This document shows positions 25,789 to 35,375 of a DNA stretch of 64,000 bases, one piece after another. Within the stretch, counting starts at the first letter, position 1. Each line of letters starts with the position of its first letter. Made by a program: the position numbers and the translations under genes. Under the pieces are notes generated by a model. That model ran no database searches and was not told where the DNA came from. It saw nothing but the letters and a program-made list of their open reading frames with translations. This DNA is from JAZDFP01 sp043801445 (lineage in GTDB: Bacteria; Planctomycetota; MHYJ01; JACQXL01). Location of the stretch: the NCBI GenBank assembly GCA_043801445.1, contig JAZDMB010000016.1:1-64000 (forward strand), given 5' to 3'.

Positions 25789-28700
25789 ATGCATAAATTA
25801 GTGATAAAGATTATAGTATTTATATTTATTATAGCTTTTGTCGGTGCCTTTAATTACGGCGGATGTGTTAATATCCCCGGTGGTGGCGATGAAAGCATTT
25901 CTGGTAGTAGTACCATACCAGTGCAATCTACACCAGCAGCACCATCATTAACAACCAATCCAGCCAATAATATTACTCAGACTACTGCTACCTTAAGAGG
26001 CACGATTAATCCCAATGGTATCAGTACTTTTGTATGTTTCCAGTATGGCACGACTACGTCATATAACAGCACTACCAACTATCAAAACATCGGCTCCGGC
26101 ACGAGTAATGTCAATATCTCTGCTAACCTGACCGGATTATTACCAAATACAACCTATAACTTCAGAATTCAGGCAACCAGAAGCGGTGGCGCTCCATACA
26201 ATGGGGCAAATCAGACTTTTACTACTGTAGGACTAAAACCTACTTGCGCCACTAACCCTGCTACTAATATTGCTTCTAACGCAGCCAGATTAAACGGCAC
26301 GGTTAATCCTAATGGAACTGCTACTAATGCCTATTTTAATTATGGAACAACTACTTCATATGGGAATACCACAGAGGCGCAAGCAATAGGCAGCGGGATA
26401 AGTAATGTTCCAGTTAATGCTAATACAAGCGGATTATCAATAAATACACCGTATAATTTCAGGGTTGTCGGAACTAACTTATCAGGAACAACCCTGGGAA
26501 ATAATCGGACGTTTACTACCGGTAATTTAACCGGTTCAGCACCGACCTGCATGACTGATGATGCAAATAATATCACTTATAACTCAGCCAGATTAAACGG
26601 CACGGTTATTCCTAACGGCGTTACTACTAATGCTTATTTCCAATGGGGAACAACTACTTCTTATGGGAATACCACAACTACACAGCCCATAGGCAACGGG
26701 ACGATTAGCGTTGCGATTCTGGCTAACACAAGTGGATTATCAGGGACTACGACGTATAATTTCAGGGTTGTAGCAACCAATAGTGGCGGTCAGACTAACG
26801 GTTTAAATCAGACTTTTACCACCAGTGCACCACCACCAACCTGCGTCACTAACGCTGCTACCAATGTTACTTATAAGGCAGCCAGATTAAACGGCACAGT
26901 CAACCCAAATGGGGCTGATACAAATCCTTATTTTGAGTGGGGAACAACTACTTCATATGAAAATACTACAAGTCCACAGGTTATAGGTAGCTGGGCAAGT
27001 AATGTTTCAGTTAATGCAGATATCATTGAATTATTATCAAGCACACAGTATAATTTCAGGGTTGTGGCAACCAATAGTGGAGGTACAACTAACGGCTTAA
27101 ATCAAACTTTTACCACCAATCCACCACCACCACCACCGACCTGCACTACGAATCCTGCTACCAATGTTAATTATAACTCTGCCACCTTAAATGGCACAGT
27201 CAATCCAAATGGTTATAGCACCACAGTTTATTTTCAGTATGGAATTACTGCTACTCCTCCTTCGTATACTGATACCACAGTTGCACAGGCAATAGGTAGC
27301 GGCAATACCAATATTGCAGTTGCAGTAGATATAAGCGCATTATCATCAAATACGGTCTATAACTTCAGATGTGTAGCGACTAATTCAGAGGGTACTACAA
27401 CACAGGGAACAAATCGGACATTTGGCAATTGGTTAAGGACTATCTTCGCCGATGGCACATTCACTAATACCACAACTACTATCGGCAGCTCAGATGTGGT
27501 ATTAGCATCTACTCCTGTTACGCCGCCATGGAACACTCTGTCGTATACCCCAGCAAATATTGGTTTGGGCGGTGGATTAGTTATAGCAGGTAGTAATATT
27601 TATGTCTTGGGAGGGAATGGAACTACCAATTTCTGGCTCTTTTCTTCCACCGGATGGTACGCACTGGCACCTATTTCAGCTACTGCCTTAGTCTACCCCG
27701 GCACAGGTGATTATATTTATGCCTTGCAAGGAGGGGCGACTGCCAATTTCTACCGCTATGCCATCACTACATCTGGTGGACAAACTGCAAACACATGGAT
27801 ATCATTAGCGGCTACTCCAGCAGCTGCTTCATCTGGCTGTGCATTAGTCTCTACAGGTGGTAATTTTATTTATGCCTTGGGAGGGTGGAGTTCTACCACT
27901 TTCTGGCGCTATGCCATCGCTATAAGTACTACACCTGCACAAATTACAAATACCTGGGTATCCCTGGCGGCTACTCCGGCAACTGTTGACTGGGGCGGTG
28001 CATTAGTCTATCCCGGTGGTGATCTTATTTATGCCTTGAGAGGAAATAATACTAACAATTTCTGGAGCTATTCCATCTCCGGAAACTCTTGGAATAGTAC
28101 TACACTGGCGACTACTCCGGCAACTGTTGGCCCGGGCGGGGCATTAACCTATCCCGGTATAGGTAACTTTATCTATGCCTTCGGAGGAAATATTTCTACC
28201 ACTTTCTGGAGCTATGCCATCACTGGAACAACTAGTGGACAACTTGTAAACACATGGATAGCAAGGACGGTTACTCCAGCAAGTGTTGGCGGAGGCGGTG
28301 CATTAGCCAGTTCAGGACCGTATATCTTTGCATTGGGAGGGAATAATACTACTAATTTCTGGTACTATACCATAGCTTCATTTAACATATTGGCAACTGC
28401 TCCAGCAGGTGTTTACACAGGCAGTGCCTTAGCTTATCCTAATTCAGGTGATTATATTTATGCATTAGGAGGAAATGGCACTACCAATTTCTGGCGTTAT
28501 TCCATATCCGGAACCTCCTGGAGCACACTGGCGGCTACTCCATCAGGTGTTTACACCGGCAGTGCCTTAGCCTATCCCGGCTCAGGTGATTATATTTATG
28601 CGTTAGGAGGAAATGGTGGTGGTCCTAACAATTTCTGGCGCTATGCCATCTCCACGAACTTATGGAGCACGCTGGCGAATACTCCAGCAAATGTTGGCAC

Positions 28701-29511
28701 GGGCGCTTCATTAGCCGGTTCAGGTAACTTTATCTACGCCTTTAGGGGGGATGGAACTACCACCTTCTGGCGCTATGCCATCACTACAAGTACTACACCT
28801 GCACAATCTTCAAATACATGGGTAGCATTGGCGAGTACTATAGGTAGTATTAACGGGGGTGGTTCTTTACTTTATCCCGGATCAGGTAACGTTATCTATG
28901 CCTTAGACGGAGGAGGAACTAGTTTCTTCCGGTCATATTCCATATCAGGAAACACCTGGAGCACACTAACATCTACTCCATCAGGTGTTTATGAAGGCGG
29001 TGAATTAGCTTATCTATCAGGTAGTAATTTTATATATGCCTTGGGAGGTAATAATTCTACCACTTGCTGGCGCTATTCCATATCTGGAGGCTTCTGGACA
29101 GCGATGACTGGTACTCCAGCTAATGTTAACGGAGGTGGTACATTAACCAGCGCGGGTAGTTTTATCTATGCCTTTGGGGGAGGCGGGACTACCAATTTCT
29201 GGAGCTATCAATGTCTGATTTATTCAGCACCTGGTATTTATGTTTCTACAACGATTACGGCAACGAGTATCTCATCCTGGGGTATTTTAACATTTACTTA
29301 TAATGCACCTACAAATACCACCTTTAGTGTAGATGTGTTAGGGTTAAATGGGACAACAATTGTTACTAGTATTTCATCTGGTAGCAATCTCTCTATAGAT
29401 TATCCTGGTCTATTTAATGTTACTGGTATAATACTGCGGGCTAATTTTGGAAGTGATACAACTGCAACTCCGATTCTATCTGACTGGGGTGTGGGTTTTG
29501 AAGGACCATAA
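25789..29511 (+). CDS. large secreted repeat protein: five FN3-like plus twelve Kelch-like repeats
   Basis: A 1240-aa exported protein. An N-terminal hydrophobic segment (about residues 5-21) precedes GGC at about 26-28, which could be a lipidation site though the lipobox is weak. Five repeats of about 100 residues each begin PTC(T/A)TNPATN(V/I) and contain LNGTVNPNG and YNFRVVATNSGG, an FN3-like pattern. From about residue 585 to 1145 there are twelve blades of the type ALAYPGSGDYIYALGGNGTT then NFWRYSI, a Kelch/galactose-oxidase-like beta-propeller, which would fold as two six-blade or larger propellers. A final beta-rich domain follows. The composition is very rich in Thr, Asn, Ser and Gly. 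Likely surface-attached and carbohydrate- or protein-binding; no catalytic motif was seen. GAGGAG precedes the ATG. Confidence 0.8.
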   Translation: MHKLVIKIIVFIFIIAFVGAFNYGGCVNIPGGGDESISGSSTIPVQSTPAAPSLTTNPANNITQTTATLRGTINPNGISTFVCFQYGTTTSYNSTTNYQNIGSGTSNVNISANLTGLLPNTTYNFRIQATRSGGAPYNGANQTFTTVGLKPTCATNPATNIASNAARLNGTVNPNGTATNAYFNYGTTTSYGNTTEAQAIGSGISNVPVNANTSGLSINTPYNFRVVGTNLSGTTLGNNRTFTTGNLTGSAPTCMTDDANNITYNSARLNGTVIPNGVTTNAYFQWGTTTSYGNTTTTQPIGNGTISVAILANTSGLSGTTTYNFRVVATNSGGQTNGLNQTFTTSAPPPTCVTNAATNVTYKAARLNGTVNPNGADTNPYFEWGTTTSYENTTSPQVIGSWASNVSVNADIIELLSSTQYNFRVVATNSGGTTNGLNQTFTTNPPPPPPTCTTNPATNVNYNSATLNGTVNPNGYSTTVYFQYGITATPPSYTDTTVAQAIGSGNTNIAVAVDISALSSNTVYNFRCVATNSEGTTTQGTNRTFGNWLRTIFADGTFTNTTTTIGSSDVVLASTPVTPPWNTLSYTPANIGLGGGLVIAGSNIYVLGGNGTTNFWLFSSTGWYALAPISATALVYPGTGDYIYALQGGATANFYRYAITTSGGQTANTWISLAATPAAASSGCALVSTGGNFIYALGGWSSTTFWRYAIAISTTPAQITNTWVSLAATPATVDWGGALVYPGGDLIYALRGNNTNNFWSYSISGNSWNSTTLATTPATVGPGGALTYPGIGNFIYAFGGNISTTFWSYAITGTTSGQLVNTWIARTVTPASVGGGGALASSGPYIFALGGNNTTNFWYYTIASFNILATAPAGVYTGSALAYPNSGDYIYALGGNGTTNFWRYSISGTSWSTLAATPSGVYTGSALAYPGSGDYIYALGGNGGGPNNFWRYAISTNLWSTLANTPANVGTGASLAGSGNFIYAFRGDGTTTFWRYAITTSTTPAQSSNTWVALASTIGSINGGGSLLYPGSGNVIYALDGGGTSFFRSYSISGNTWSTLTSTPSGVYEGGELAYLSGSNFIYALGGNNSTTCWRYSISGGFWTAMTGTPANVNGGGTLTSAGSFIYAFGGGGTTNFWSYQCLIYSAPGIYVSTTITATSISSWGILTFTYNAPTNTTFSVDVLGLNGTTIVTSISSGSNLSIDYPGLFNVTGIILRANFGSDTTATPILSDWGVGFEGP

Positions 29512-29690
29512 GTTTAGTCAAGAAAAATTACGGATAAACACGAATTCCACGGATTAAAACGCCCTATTAAAACAGGCGGTTGTCGGGTCAAATTACACAA
29601 ATATCTATCTAATCTCTTATTAGTAAAATTCGTCCGTATTCGTGCCATTCGTGTTCATATTATATAATTTCCTATACCATCAAAAATTAT
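29512..29690. repeat. dispersed 'ACGAATTCCACGGATT' repeat, inverted
   Basis: GGATAAACACGAATTCCACG at the left and GTCCGTATTCGTGCCATTCG at the right are inverted counterparts of the same family. No gene is seen. Confidence 0.6.
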
Positions 29691-29692
29691 TT

Positions 29693-29784
29693 TGGCGGAG
29701 GGAGTGAGATTTGAACTCACGGTCCACCATAAGGCAGACACCCGCTTTCGAGGCGGGCCCTTTCAGCCACTCAGGCATCCCTCC
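29693..29784 (-). tRNA. tRNA-Ser(CGA), CCA encoded
   Basis: The cloverleaf was read by eye. The acceptor GGAGGGA pairs with TCCCTCC, with discriminator G and an encoded CCA. The anticodon stem CCCGC/GCGGG has loop CTCGAAA (anticodon CGA, reads UCG). A long variable arm, diagnostic of class II tRNAs, is followed by the T arm GTGAG-TTCAAAT-CTCAC. It is 92 nt including CCA. Confidence 0.93.
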
Positions 29785-29931
29785 TAGAAACAAATTCACC
29801 GACGAGACAGAAATTTTACAAAAAAACCATGAAACCAAGATAAATTATTCATGTTTCCTTTACCTACTTGAGTGGTTTCCCCATAAATGATTTAATGATA
29901 TTTTCCCGTGTCTCTGTGGTGGAGTTAAACG

Positions 29932-30005
29932 CGCGCCCGGGAGGGCTCGAACCTCCGACCTTCTGATTCGTAGTCAGACACTCTATCCAATTGAGCTACG
30001 GGCGC
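29932..30005 (-). tRNA. tRNA-Arg(ACG), CCA not encoded
   Basis: The acceptor GCGCCCG pairs with CGGGCGC, the D arm is AGCTCAATTGGATAGAGT, the anticodon stem TCTGA/TCAGA has loop CTACGAA (anticodon ACG), and the T loop is TTCGAGC. After the discriminator the DNA reads CGTT, so CCA must be added enzymatically, unlike the neighbouring tRNA-Ser. A34 is the bacterial substrate of TadA, whose gene lies 55 nt upstream. Confidence 0.93.
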
Positions 30006-30060
30006 ATTAAAATCTGAAGTTACAGTGTTATAGTTAAAATAAAACGTAAAGCTTGCAACT

Positions 30061-30531
30061 CTATCGTTTTATCTTGAAGAACTTCTGAAGTATTGATTGG
30101 CAGTCTTTTTCTAATACGCCAGAAGTTACTTCTACTTGATGATTCAAGCGAGAATCATCAATGATATTAAATATAGAACCACAACCGCCTGCCTTAGGGT
30201 CTTTGGCACCATAAACTAATCTTTTTACCCGGGCATTAACCAAAGCACCGGCACACATAATGCAGGGCTCAATCGTTACATATATTGTTGTATCCTTAAG
30301 CCGCCAGTTATCTAAAAATGAGGCGGCTTGGGTCAATGCAATCATTTCAGCATGAGCAGTCGGGTCTCGGAGTTTTTCGCGCTGGTTATATGCCCTGCCG
30401 ATAATTTTATCCTGATAGACAATTACTGCTCCAATCGGAACTTCATCTTCTTCAAGCGCCTTTAAGGCTTCCTTGATTGATTCTTTCATATAATTCTCGT
30501 CAATCTTAGATTGGGTCTGTTCTTTTAACAT
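30061..30531 (-). CDS. tadA: tRNA(adenine34) deaminase
   Basis: TadA converts A34 to inosine in tRNA-Arg(ACG). The cytidine-deaminase zinc site is complete: HAEM (His and catalytic Glu) and PCIMCAGALVNARV (two Cys). It is 156 aa from ATG 30531; GTG 30543 would add four residues. The substrate tRNA gene follows directly on the same strand, so they may be co-transcribed. Confidence 0.92.
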   Translation of the reverse strand: MLKEQTQSKIDENYMKESIKEALKALEEDEVPIGAVIVYQDKIIGRAYNQREKLRDPTAHAEMIALTQAASFLDNWRLKDTTIYVTIEPCIMCAGALVNARVKRLVYGAKDPKAGGCGSIFNIIDDSRLNHQVEVTSGVLEKDCQSILQKFFKIKR

Positions 30532-30607
30532 AATTCTAATCACTATCAGAAATCGGTGGACAAATCAAGAATTATATTTAATTGATTAAGAAATGATTAA
30601 ATATGAA

Positions 30608-31477
30608 TCATAGACCCCTCAGAAACTCGGGACGGAAATCATATTTACCGCTCAAATAATCATCTATTTCAGAAAGCAATCGTTTTTTATCTTTATTGAA
30701 TGTCCCAGCCAGGGGTGCATAATTAGATGCATGATTTGCCCTGAAAATAGTATGTTCGCTCTCTATATTGGCTACCACGGTTCTGATTTCTTTTACCATG
30801 TCTTCTGCTTCAGGCAGATGGAATTCTCCTTTTTCATAGTCATCTGCCAGTGGTGTACCGGGAACAAGTATCAGGGTTAAAAGACTGAAATAGCGGGGAT
30901 TCATCAAGTTGACGGCTTTAGCGGTATATATAGCATGTTCTTCTGATAACTTTTTACCGCCTAATCCGATTAATCCAATGACTGACATTTTTATGTCATT
31001 TCTTTGCGCCTTCTGGACCGCCTCAATCATTTCTTTTGATGTAACACCTTTATTAATTCTTTTAAGTATTTCGTCATTACCGCTTTCCAATCCCAAATAA
31101 CCTATGGTAAGTTTATGCCGGCTTAATTCAGCCAGTTCCATTTCGTCTTTCTTCAGGATATCACGAGCATTTGCATAAATGCCGACTCTTTGTAAATCAG
31201 GGAATGCCATATTAAGTGCTTCCAGAATTTTAAGAAGATGTTTTGCAGGTAACATCATTGCATCGCCATCGCATAGAAAAACCCGTCTGGTATGCGGAAT
31301 ATATTTGTGCGCCATTGTTATATCAGTTAAGATCTCATCAATATGCCGCACACGGAATTTGGTGCCAAGATATGTCCCGCAAAAAGCGCATTTATTATGA
31401 GAGCAACCGTAGGTTATCTGTAATAGGTAACTATCCGCCTCGCTCGGCGGACGAATAATCATTCCTTCGTATCGCAT
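30608..31477 (-). CDS. radical SAM protein with CX4CX2C cluster motif
   Basis: This 289-aa protein has the iron-sulfur ligands Cys25, Cys30 and Cys33 (GCSHNKCAFC), a CX4CX2C spacing and not the usual CX3CX2C. GLESGNDEILKRINKG and VIGLIGLGGKKLSEEHA match the radical SAM barrel of the HemN/Elp3-like superfamily. The substrate is unknown. It begins 1 nt after the ligase stop, so it is translationally coupled to the surface-polysaccharide genes. Confidence 0.85.
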   Translation of the reverse strand: MRYEGMIIRPPSEADSYLLQITYGCSHNKCAFCGTYLGTKFRVRHIDEILTDITMAHKYIPHTRRVFLCDGDAMMLPAKHLLKILEALNMAFPDLQRVGIYANARDILKKDEMELAELSRHKLTIGYLGLESGNDEILKRINKGVTSKEMIEAVQKAQRNDIKMSVIGLIGLGGKKLSEEHAIYTAKAVNLMNPRYFSLLTLILVPGTPLADDYEKGEFHLPEAEDMVKEIRTVVANIESEHTIFRANHASNYAPLAGTFNKDKKRLLSEIDDYLSGKYDFRPEFLRGL

Positions 31478-31478
31478 A

Positions 31479-33590
31479 TTATCGTTTTGGATTAAAAGTC
31501 GGATACAGTTCTTGAGTCATCTTAAAAGATAAGATAGCCCGCTGCCGATAAAGGTCAACTATTTTCTCGAATGCCTTTCTTTTTTCCGGGTCAGCACCAA
31601 AATCACTGCAGATTTTATTTAGATAATCAGCGTGTTGCTGATAAAGAAACCCTTCCTGGTAATAGAGCATCGAACTTAACGGGCTCAATTTAATTGCATT
31701 ATGGATATATTCTAAGCAATGATTATTACTAATAATATTATCTATAGAAGTCAAGCCTGCCTTATCAGCCTGCCCGACCTTTCGGTCGTTCGGGCGGGGA
31801 GCAGGCAGGCAATAATTGTAATGATATGCCCAGGCTAATTCTAATAAGGGGTCAACGGCATAGGGATTGAGATGATATGCATTTTTCAGGAAGTCTATTG
31901 CTGACGACCTTTCTTCTTTATTATCACTTCGCACAAAAGTTTTACCCTGTTCTAATAGGGATTCATATCTGATAAGTCTCGATGTAACTATACATAGTAT
32001 TAAAAGTATAAAAACAGTAAGTAAAATAAATAACGGTCTGATAAGGTTCTTCAATCGTCCCGTACGGACGATTGTCTGCTGTCCGGTTATTAGTGTCAAA
32101 TCGGTGGTAGACAGAAAAACAGCACCGATAAACCAGATACTCATAGAAAGTCCTTGGACATAGAAATTGAAATCAACAAAGCAGTGAATCAGAAATGCTA
32201 CAAGCCCGGCAAATAGGCCAATCCTCAGCATGTTACTATTAAGTATATTAATAGTAAGATAACCGGAGAAAAATCGAAAGACAAATATCCATAATATAAA
32301 AAGAATAATTGTTGATAAGAAAGGGATATCAAATGCGATTAAGGGCGTCTGGAATAACTCGCTAATCATGAAGGCAAATCCAACGCCGAGGATACATGGT
32401 AAGCCCCGCACATAATTTACCCGTTCCGGGTTCTTGCTCAGAGAAAACCCGTTCACCCCCTGCGGGGGGTCAAGGGTTCGTGGAGTGTTCGGGAGGCAAT
32501 CCTTTGCTGTAATAGCACGAGGAGGACGAAAGATTGATTTCAGGATAATAAACCAGATAGCGAGGAATACAATTAATGCGGGAATACCCATCTCTGCGGC
32601 AATCTGAAGATAGTCATTATGCGCCTTGGTTACCTCACCGGCAATAGCGGATTTGTAATAGAGATAACTATTCCCAAACTGATTTAACCCTACCCCATTC
32701 CAAGGGTTATCCCTGATAATCTTTACTGTGGCATCCCAATAGCCCAAACGGGCATTAAATGAACTAGACATCTGAGAATGTACAATGAATATTAGCAATA
32801 ATAAGAATATCAAAATTGCAGCTAATAAATACTGCTTTAAGGACAATTTTGATAATCTGATAAAATAATAAATGGCTGCTGTGGAAACGAGTATTAAAGA
32901 TACAATTGCCCCCTTAGAGCCGGTTTTTACCATTATAAATAGTGCTATTAGTGAAATAATCAATGCTATCCACCACCTTTTCTGCCTGATTAGAACCAAA
33001 GCGATGAATAATGGTATAATGAGAGCCAAGAACGCCCCAAGCGAATTCTGGTAAGTAAATGTAGCGAACGGCTCTGCGGCCCGTGCTCTGGCTAAGAAGT
33101 CATCTCTCAAATCAACAGGAATCATATCCAACAATAACGGATTCTGTTGTATCTGAGCTACTAAACCCCTCAACTCCCAGAAATGCTGATACAGAGCATA
33201 AAAAAGAACAATCAGCGCAGTAGAAAGAAACGCCGATAGTAACGTCGTGCTATATTTAGTGTCTCTGACGCACAGTGAAAAAACCAGATAGAAAAGGACT
33301 ATATCGCTAATCCAGGCGACCAGATACTGAAAGGCGCCGAATTTATACGGAGCATTTATGAATGATGTAATTATAAGAGCAACAAATAATAATAACAATG
33401 CTTTCAGAAATGAGGGCAGAGTTGATGTCTCCTCCGACAATCGGGACTTATCCAGAAGGTGAATAAGAAAAGCCAGCCAGATAAAAATATCAATTGATAG
33501 ATTTAATCCGCTACCGGCAATATTTGATGAAATAATTAACCGGGCCGTAATTCCGGTAGCAAGTAAAAATATCTGTAACCATAGATACAT
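31479..33590 (-). CDS. O-antigen ligase / Wzy-like polymerase with C-terminal TPR-like region
   Basis: A 703-aa protein with about 12 TM helices. The family signature is visible: RLGYWDATVKIIRDNPWNGV then GLNQFGN, followed by AHNDYLQIAAEMGIPAL. The last 150 residues are soluble and helical, TPR-like. It transfers or polymerises lipid-linked glycans at the outer face of the inner membrane. Three GC-rich palindromes lie in frame: 31769-31798 (coding RPNDRKVGQ), 32052-32074 (CAATCGTCC/GGACGATTG) and 32455-32470 (ACCCCC/GGGGGT). They fall in loops or linkers, which would explain tolerance. It follows the WecA-like gene. Confidence 0.82.
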   Translation of the reverse strand: MYLWLQIFLLATGITARLIISSNIAGSGLNLSIDIFIWLAFLIHLLDKSRLSEETSTLPSFLKALLLLFVALIITSFINAPYKFGAFQYLVAWISDIVLFYLVFSLCVRDTKYSTTLLSAFLSTALIVLFYALYQHFWELRGLVAQIQQNPLLLDMIPVDLRDDFLARARAAEPFATFTYQNSLGAFLALIIPLFIALVLIRQKRWWIALIISLIALFIMVKTGSKGAIVSLILVSTAAIYYFIRLSKLSLKQYLLAAILIFLLLLIFIVHSQMSSSFNARLGYWDATVKIIRDNPWNGVGLNQFGNSYLYYKSAIAGEVTKAHNDYLQIAAEMGIPALIVFLAIWFIILKSIFRPPRAITAKDCLPNTPRTLDPPQGVNGFSLSKNPERVNYVRGLPCILGVGFAFMISELFQTPLIAFDIPFLSTIILFILWIFVFRFFSGYLTINILNSNMLRIGLFAGLVAFLIHCFVDFNFYVQGLSMSIWFIGAVFLSTTDLTLITGQQTIVRTGRLKNLIRPLFILLTVFILLILCIVTSRLIRYESLLEQGKTFVRSDNKEERSSAIDFLKNAYHLNPYAVDPLLELAWAYHYNYCLPAPRPNDRKVGQADKAGLTSIDNIISNNHCLEYIHNAIKLSPLSSMLYYQEGFLYQQHADYLNKICSDFGADPEKRKAFEKIVDLYRQRAILSFKMTQELYPTFNPKR
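31769..31798. repeat. 30-bp palindromic repeat inside the O-antigen ligase gene
   Basis: CCTGCCCGAC at the left and TCGGGCGGG at the right. It is the same family as 4762-4791 in fusA, with a different centre. It encodes the linker NDRKVGQ in the TPR-like tail. Confidence 0.7.
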
Positions 33591-33662
33591 AAGATGAAAT
33601 GTAAACCCCTTTGCTTGAGAGAGGTTAAAAGTTAACAGTCATAAAGTAAAAAGTTGAAACCT

Positions 33663-34784
33663 TTAACCTTCTTTTTTCTTGCGACCGCTATATTCCAGAA
33701 TAGTAACGATACATAGAAGTAAAACAACCTGCCCGAATATTAATACTGTACCAACAAAATTTATTAGGGGGTTATTATTTAGATAATATAAAAGAATTGC
33801 GGATAAACCGGCACATAAAGTTAGTAAATATATGAAAATAACGGCAGCGGGGGTGCTCATTCCTAATGAAATAAGCCGGTGTGCCAGATGATTTTTATCT
33901 CCCCGAAATATCGGTTTCTTATTAAGATACCTGATAATAACCACGACTACCGTATCAAATATCGGTATTGCTACTACCAAAATAGGAGTAAGTAGAGCAT
34001 AATAAGAATACGGTTTTTTATAAAAGGTAAATATAATGGTTAAAATAGAAATAAGATACCCCAGAAGCAGGCTGCCCGTATCACCCATAAATATTTTAGC
34101 CGGATGGAAATTGAATATTAAAAAAGCAAGTGACGAACCGATGATAGTTATGAGAAAAGAGGCTATTAAATACTGCCCAGTGTTAAGCGCTATTATCAAA
34201 AAAATAGTAGATGTTATTATGACAATTCCGCTGGAGAGTCCATCCATATGATCCAAAAGATTGAAAGAATTTGTTACAAGAACTATCCAGAAAATTGTTA
34301 TTATTGATGAGACAATCGTACCGCCTAAACCGGAGATTCCTAAAAAAAGACTGAAATGAATGCCATTTACTACGATAAATATACTAATTAGAATCTGGAA
34401 AAACAGTTTAGTTGAAGCGGATAATTTCTTGATGTCATCAAAAAGTCCAAGCAGGAACATTGCCGATGCGCCGATGAATATAACTAAAAGACGGGAAGTC
34501 ATCTGAAAAACACCCGGTATATAATCATAGATATCTTGCGGTAGCCAGCGTAATGATAAAGTCGTTTTTAATAAATAAGCGGCGAAAAGCGCTGAAGCGA
34601 ATGTGATAATAATTCCGAGAAAAATAGCAACGCCACCGCCTAATGAAATGGGATATTGATGGACCTTGCGCTCCCCCGGCATATCAACAAAATTAATCGC
34701 TAATGATATTTTTCTTACCAGAGGTATTAATGCAAGAGTAACGATAAAGGAAAACAGAAATGTGACAAGAATAACTGATATCAT
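33663..34784 (-). CDS. undecaprenyl-phosphate GlcNAc-1-phosphate transferase (WecA/TagO/MraY family)
   Basis: This integral enzyme starts lipid-linked glycan synthesis by moving a sugar-1-phosphate from a UDP-sugar to undecaprenyl phosphate. The 373 aa have about 11 TM helices. Motifs are LLGLFDDIKKLSAS (catalytic Asp pair), NSFNLLDHMDGLSSG and FNFHPAKIFMGDTGSLLLG. RGDKNHLAHRLISLGMS is the cytosolic His-rich loop. It is upstream of the ligase gene and downstream of a small membrane protein gene. Confidence 0.88.
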   Translation of the reverse strand: MISVILVTFLFSFIVTLALIPLVRKISLAINFVDMPGERKVHQYPISLGGGVAIFLGIIITFASALFAAYLLKTTLSLRWLPQDIYDYIPGVFQMTSRLLVIFIGASAMFLLGLFDDIKKLSASTKLFFQILISIFIVVNGIHFSLFLGISGLGGTIVSSIITIFWIVLVTNSFNLLDHMDGLSSGIVIITSTIFLIIALNTGQYLIASFLITIIGSSLAFLIFNFHPAKIFMGDTGSLLLGYLISILTIIFTFYKKPYSYYALLTPILVVAIPIFDTVVVVIIRYLNKKPIFRGDKNHLAHRLISLGMSTPAAVIFIYLLTLCAGLSAILLYYLNNNPLINFVGTVLIFGQVVLLLCIVTILEYSGRKKKEG

Positions 34785-34806
34785 CTGTTAGAAATGATGG
34801 AGTGAT

Positions 34807-35268
34807 TTATATTTCTTCCGGTTCTATCTCTTTCTCGTAGACCTCTGTTTCTAATTTGCAGAGCGTCCTAATCTCCTTGTCCCATCCGTACTTTTGGAAT
34901 ATACGCCCAAGGAAATAGCCAAGAAAGCCATAGAAAACAGTATTAATAAAAAATGCAATGATATAGATAATTACAGATTCTATGTTTTGATTCTGTCCTA
35001 ATATCTTAAGGATTATAGCGCCGGGAAGTTCCAATAAATAAACTATACACCCAAAACTATTCGGTTTTAATATATATATGTGCAAATGCCATATGGTAAT
35101 ACTGATAGCGAATATGACGTGAAAAATTACTAGTGCCAATGCAACCTTACGCGGATATTTGGGGTCATGTTTTATTGCCTTAGCCGGTGAACTTACTGCT
35201 GCTGATAATGTCTTCTTTTTAGCATCTTCTAATTGTTTTCTTTTCTTTCTAATATCAGATAAGTTCAT
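34807..35268 (-). CDS. small membrane protein, unknown
   Basis: 153 aa with a basic, soluble N-terminus (residues 1-45, Lys-rich) and three hydrophobic helices (about 46-65, 70-95 and 105-130). The tail is acidic and ends EKEIEPEEI. No family was recognised. It lies first in the minus-strand polysaccharide group, 22 nt before the WecA-like gene. Confidence 0.6.
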   Translation of the reverse strand: MNLSDIRKKRKQLEDAKKKTLSAAVSSPAKAIKHDPKYPRKVALALVIFHVIFAISITIWHLHIYILKPNSFGCIVYLLELPGAIILKILGQNQNIESVIIYIIAFFINTVFYGFLGYFLGRIFQKYGWDKEIRTLCKLETEVYEKEIEPEEI

Positions 35269-35375
35269 ATGCTGCTATTTAATTGATTACAATATTATAA
35301 TCAAGAAAATTATTGAAAAATATTCGAGAGAAGCTATAAAAACAGATACACTTATAGAATTAGAATTATTGTATT

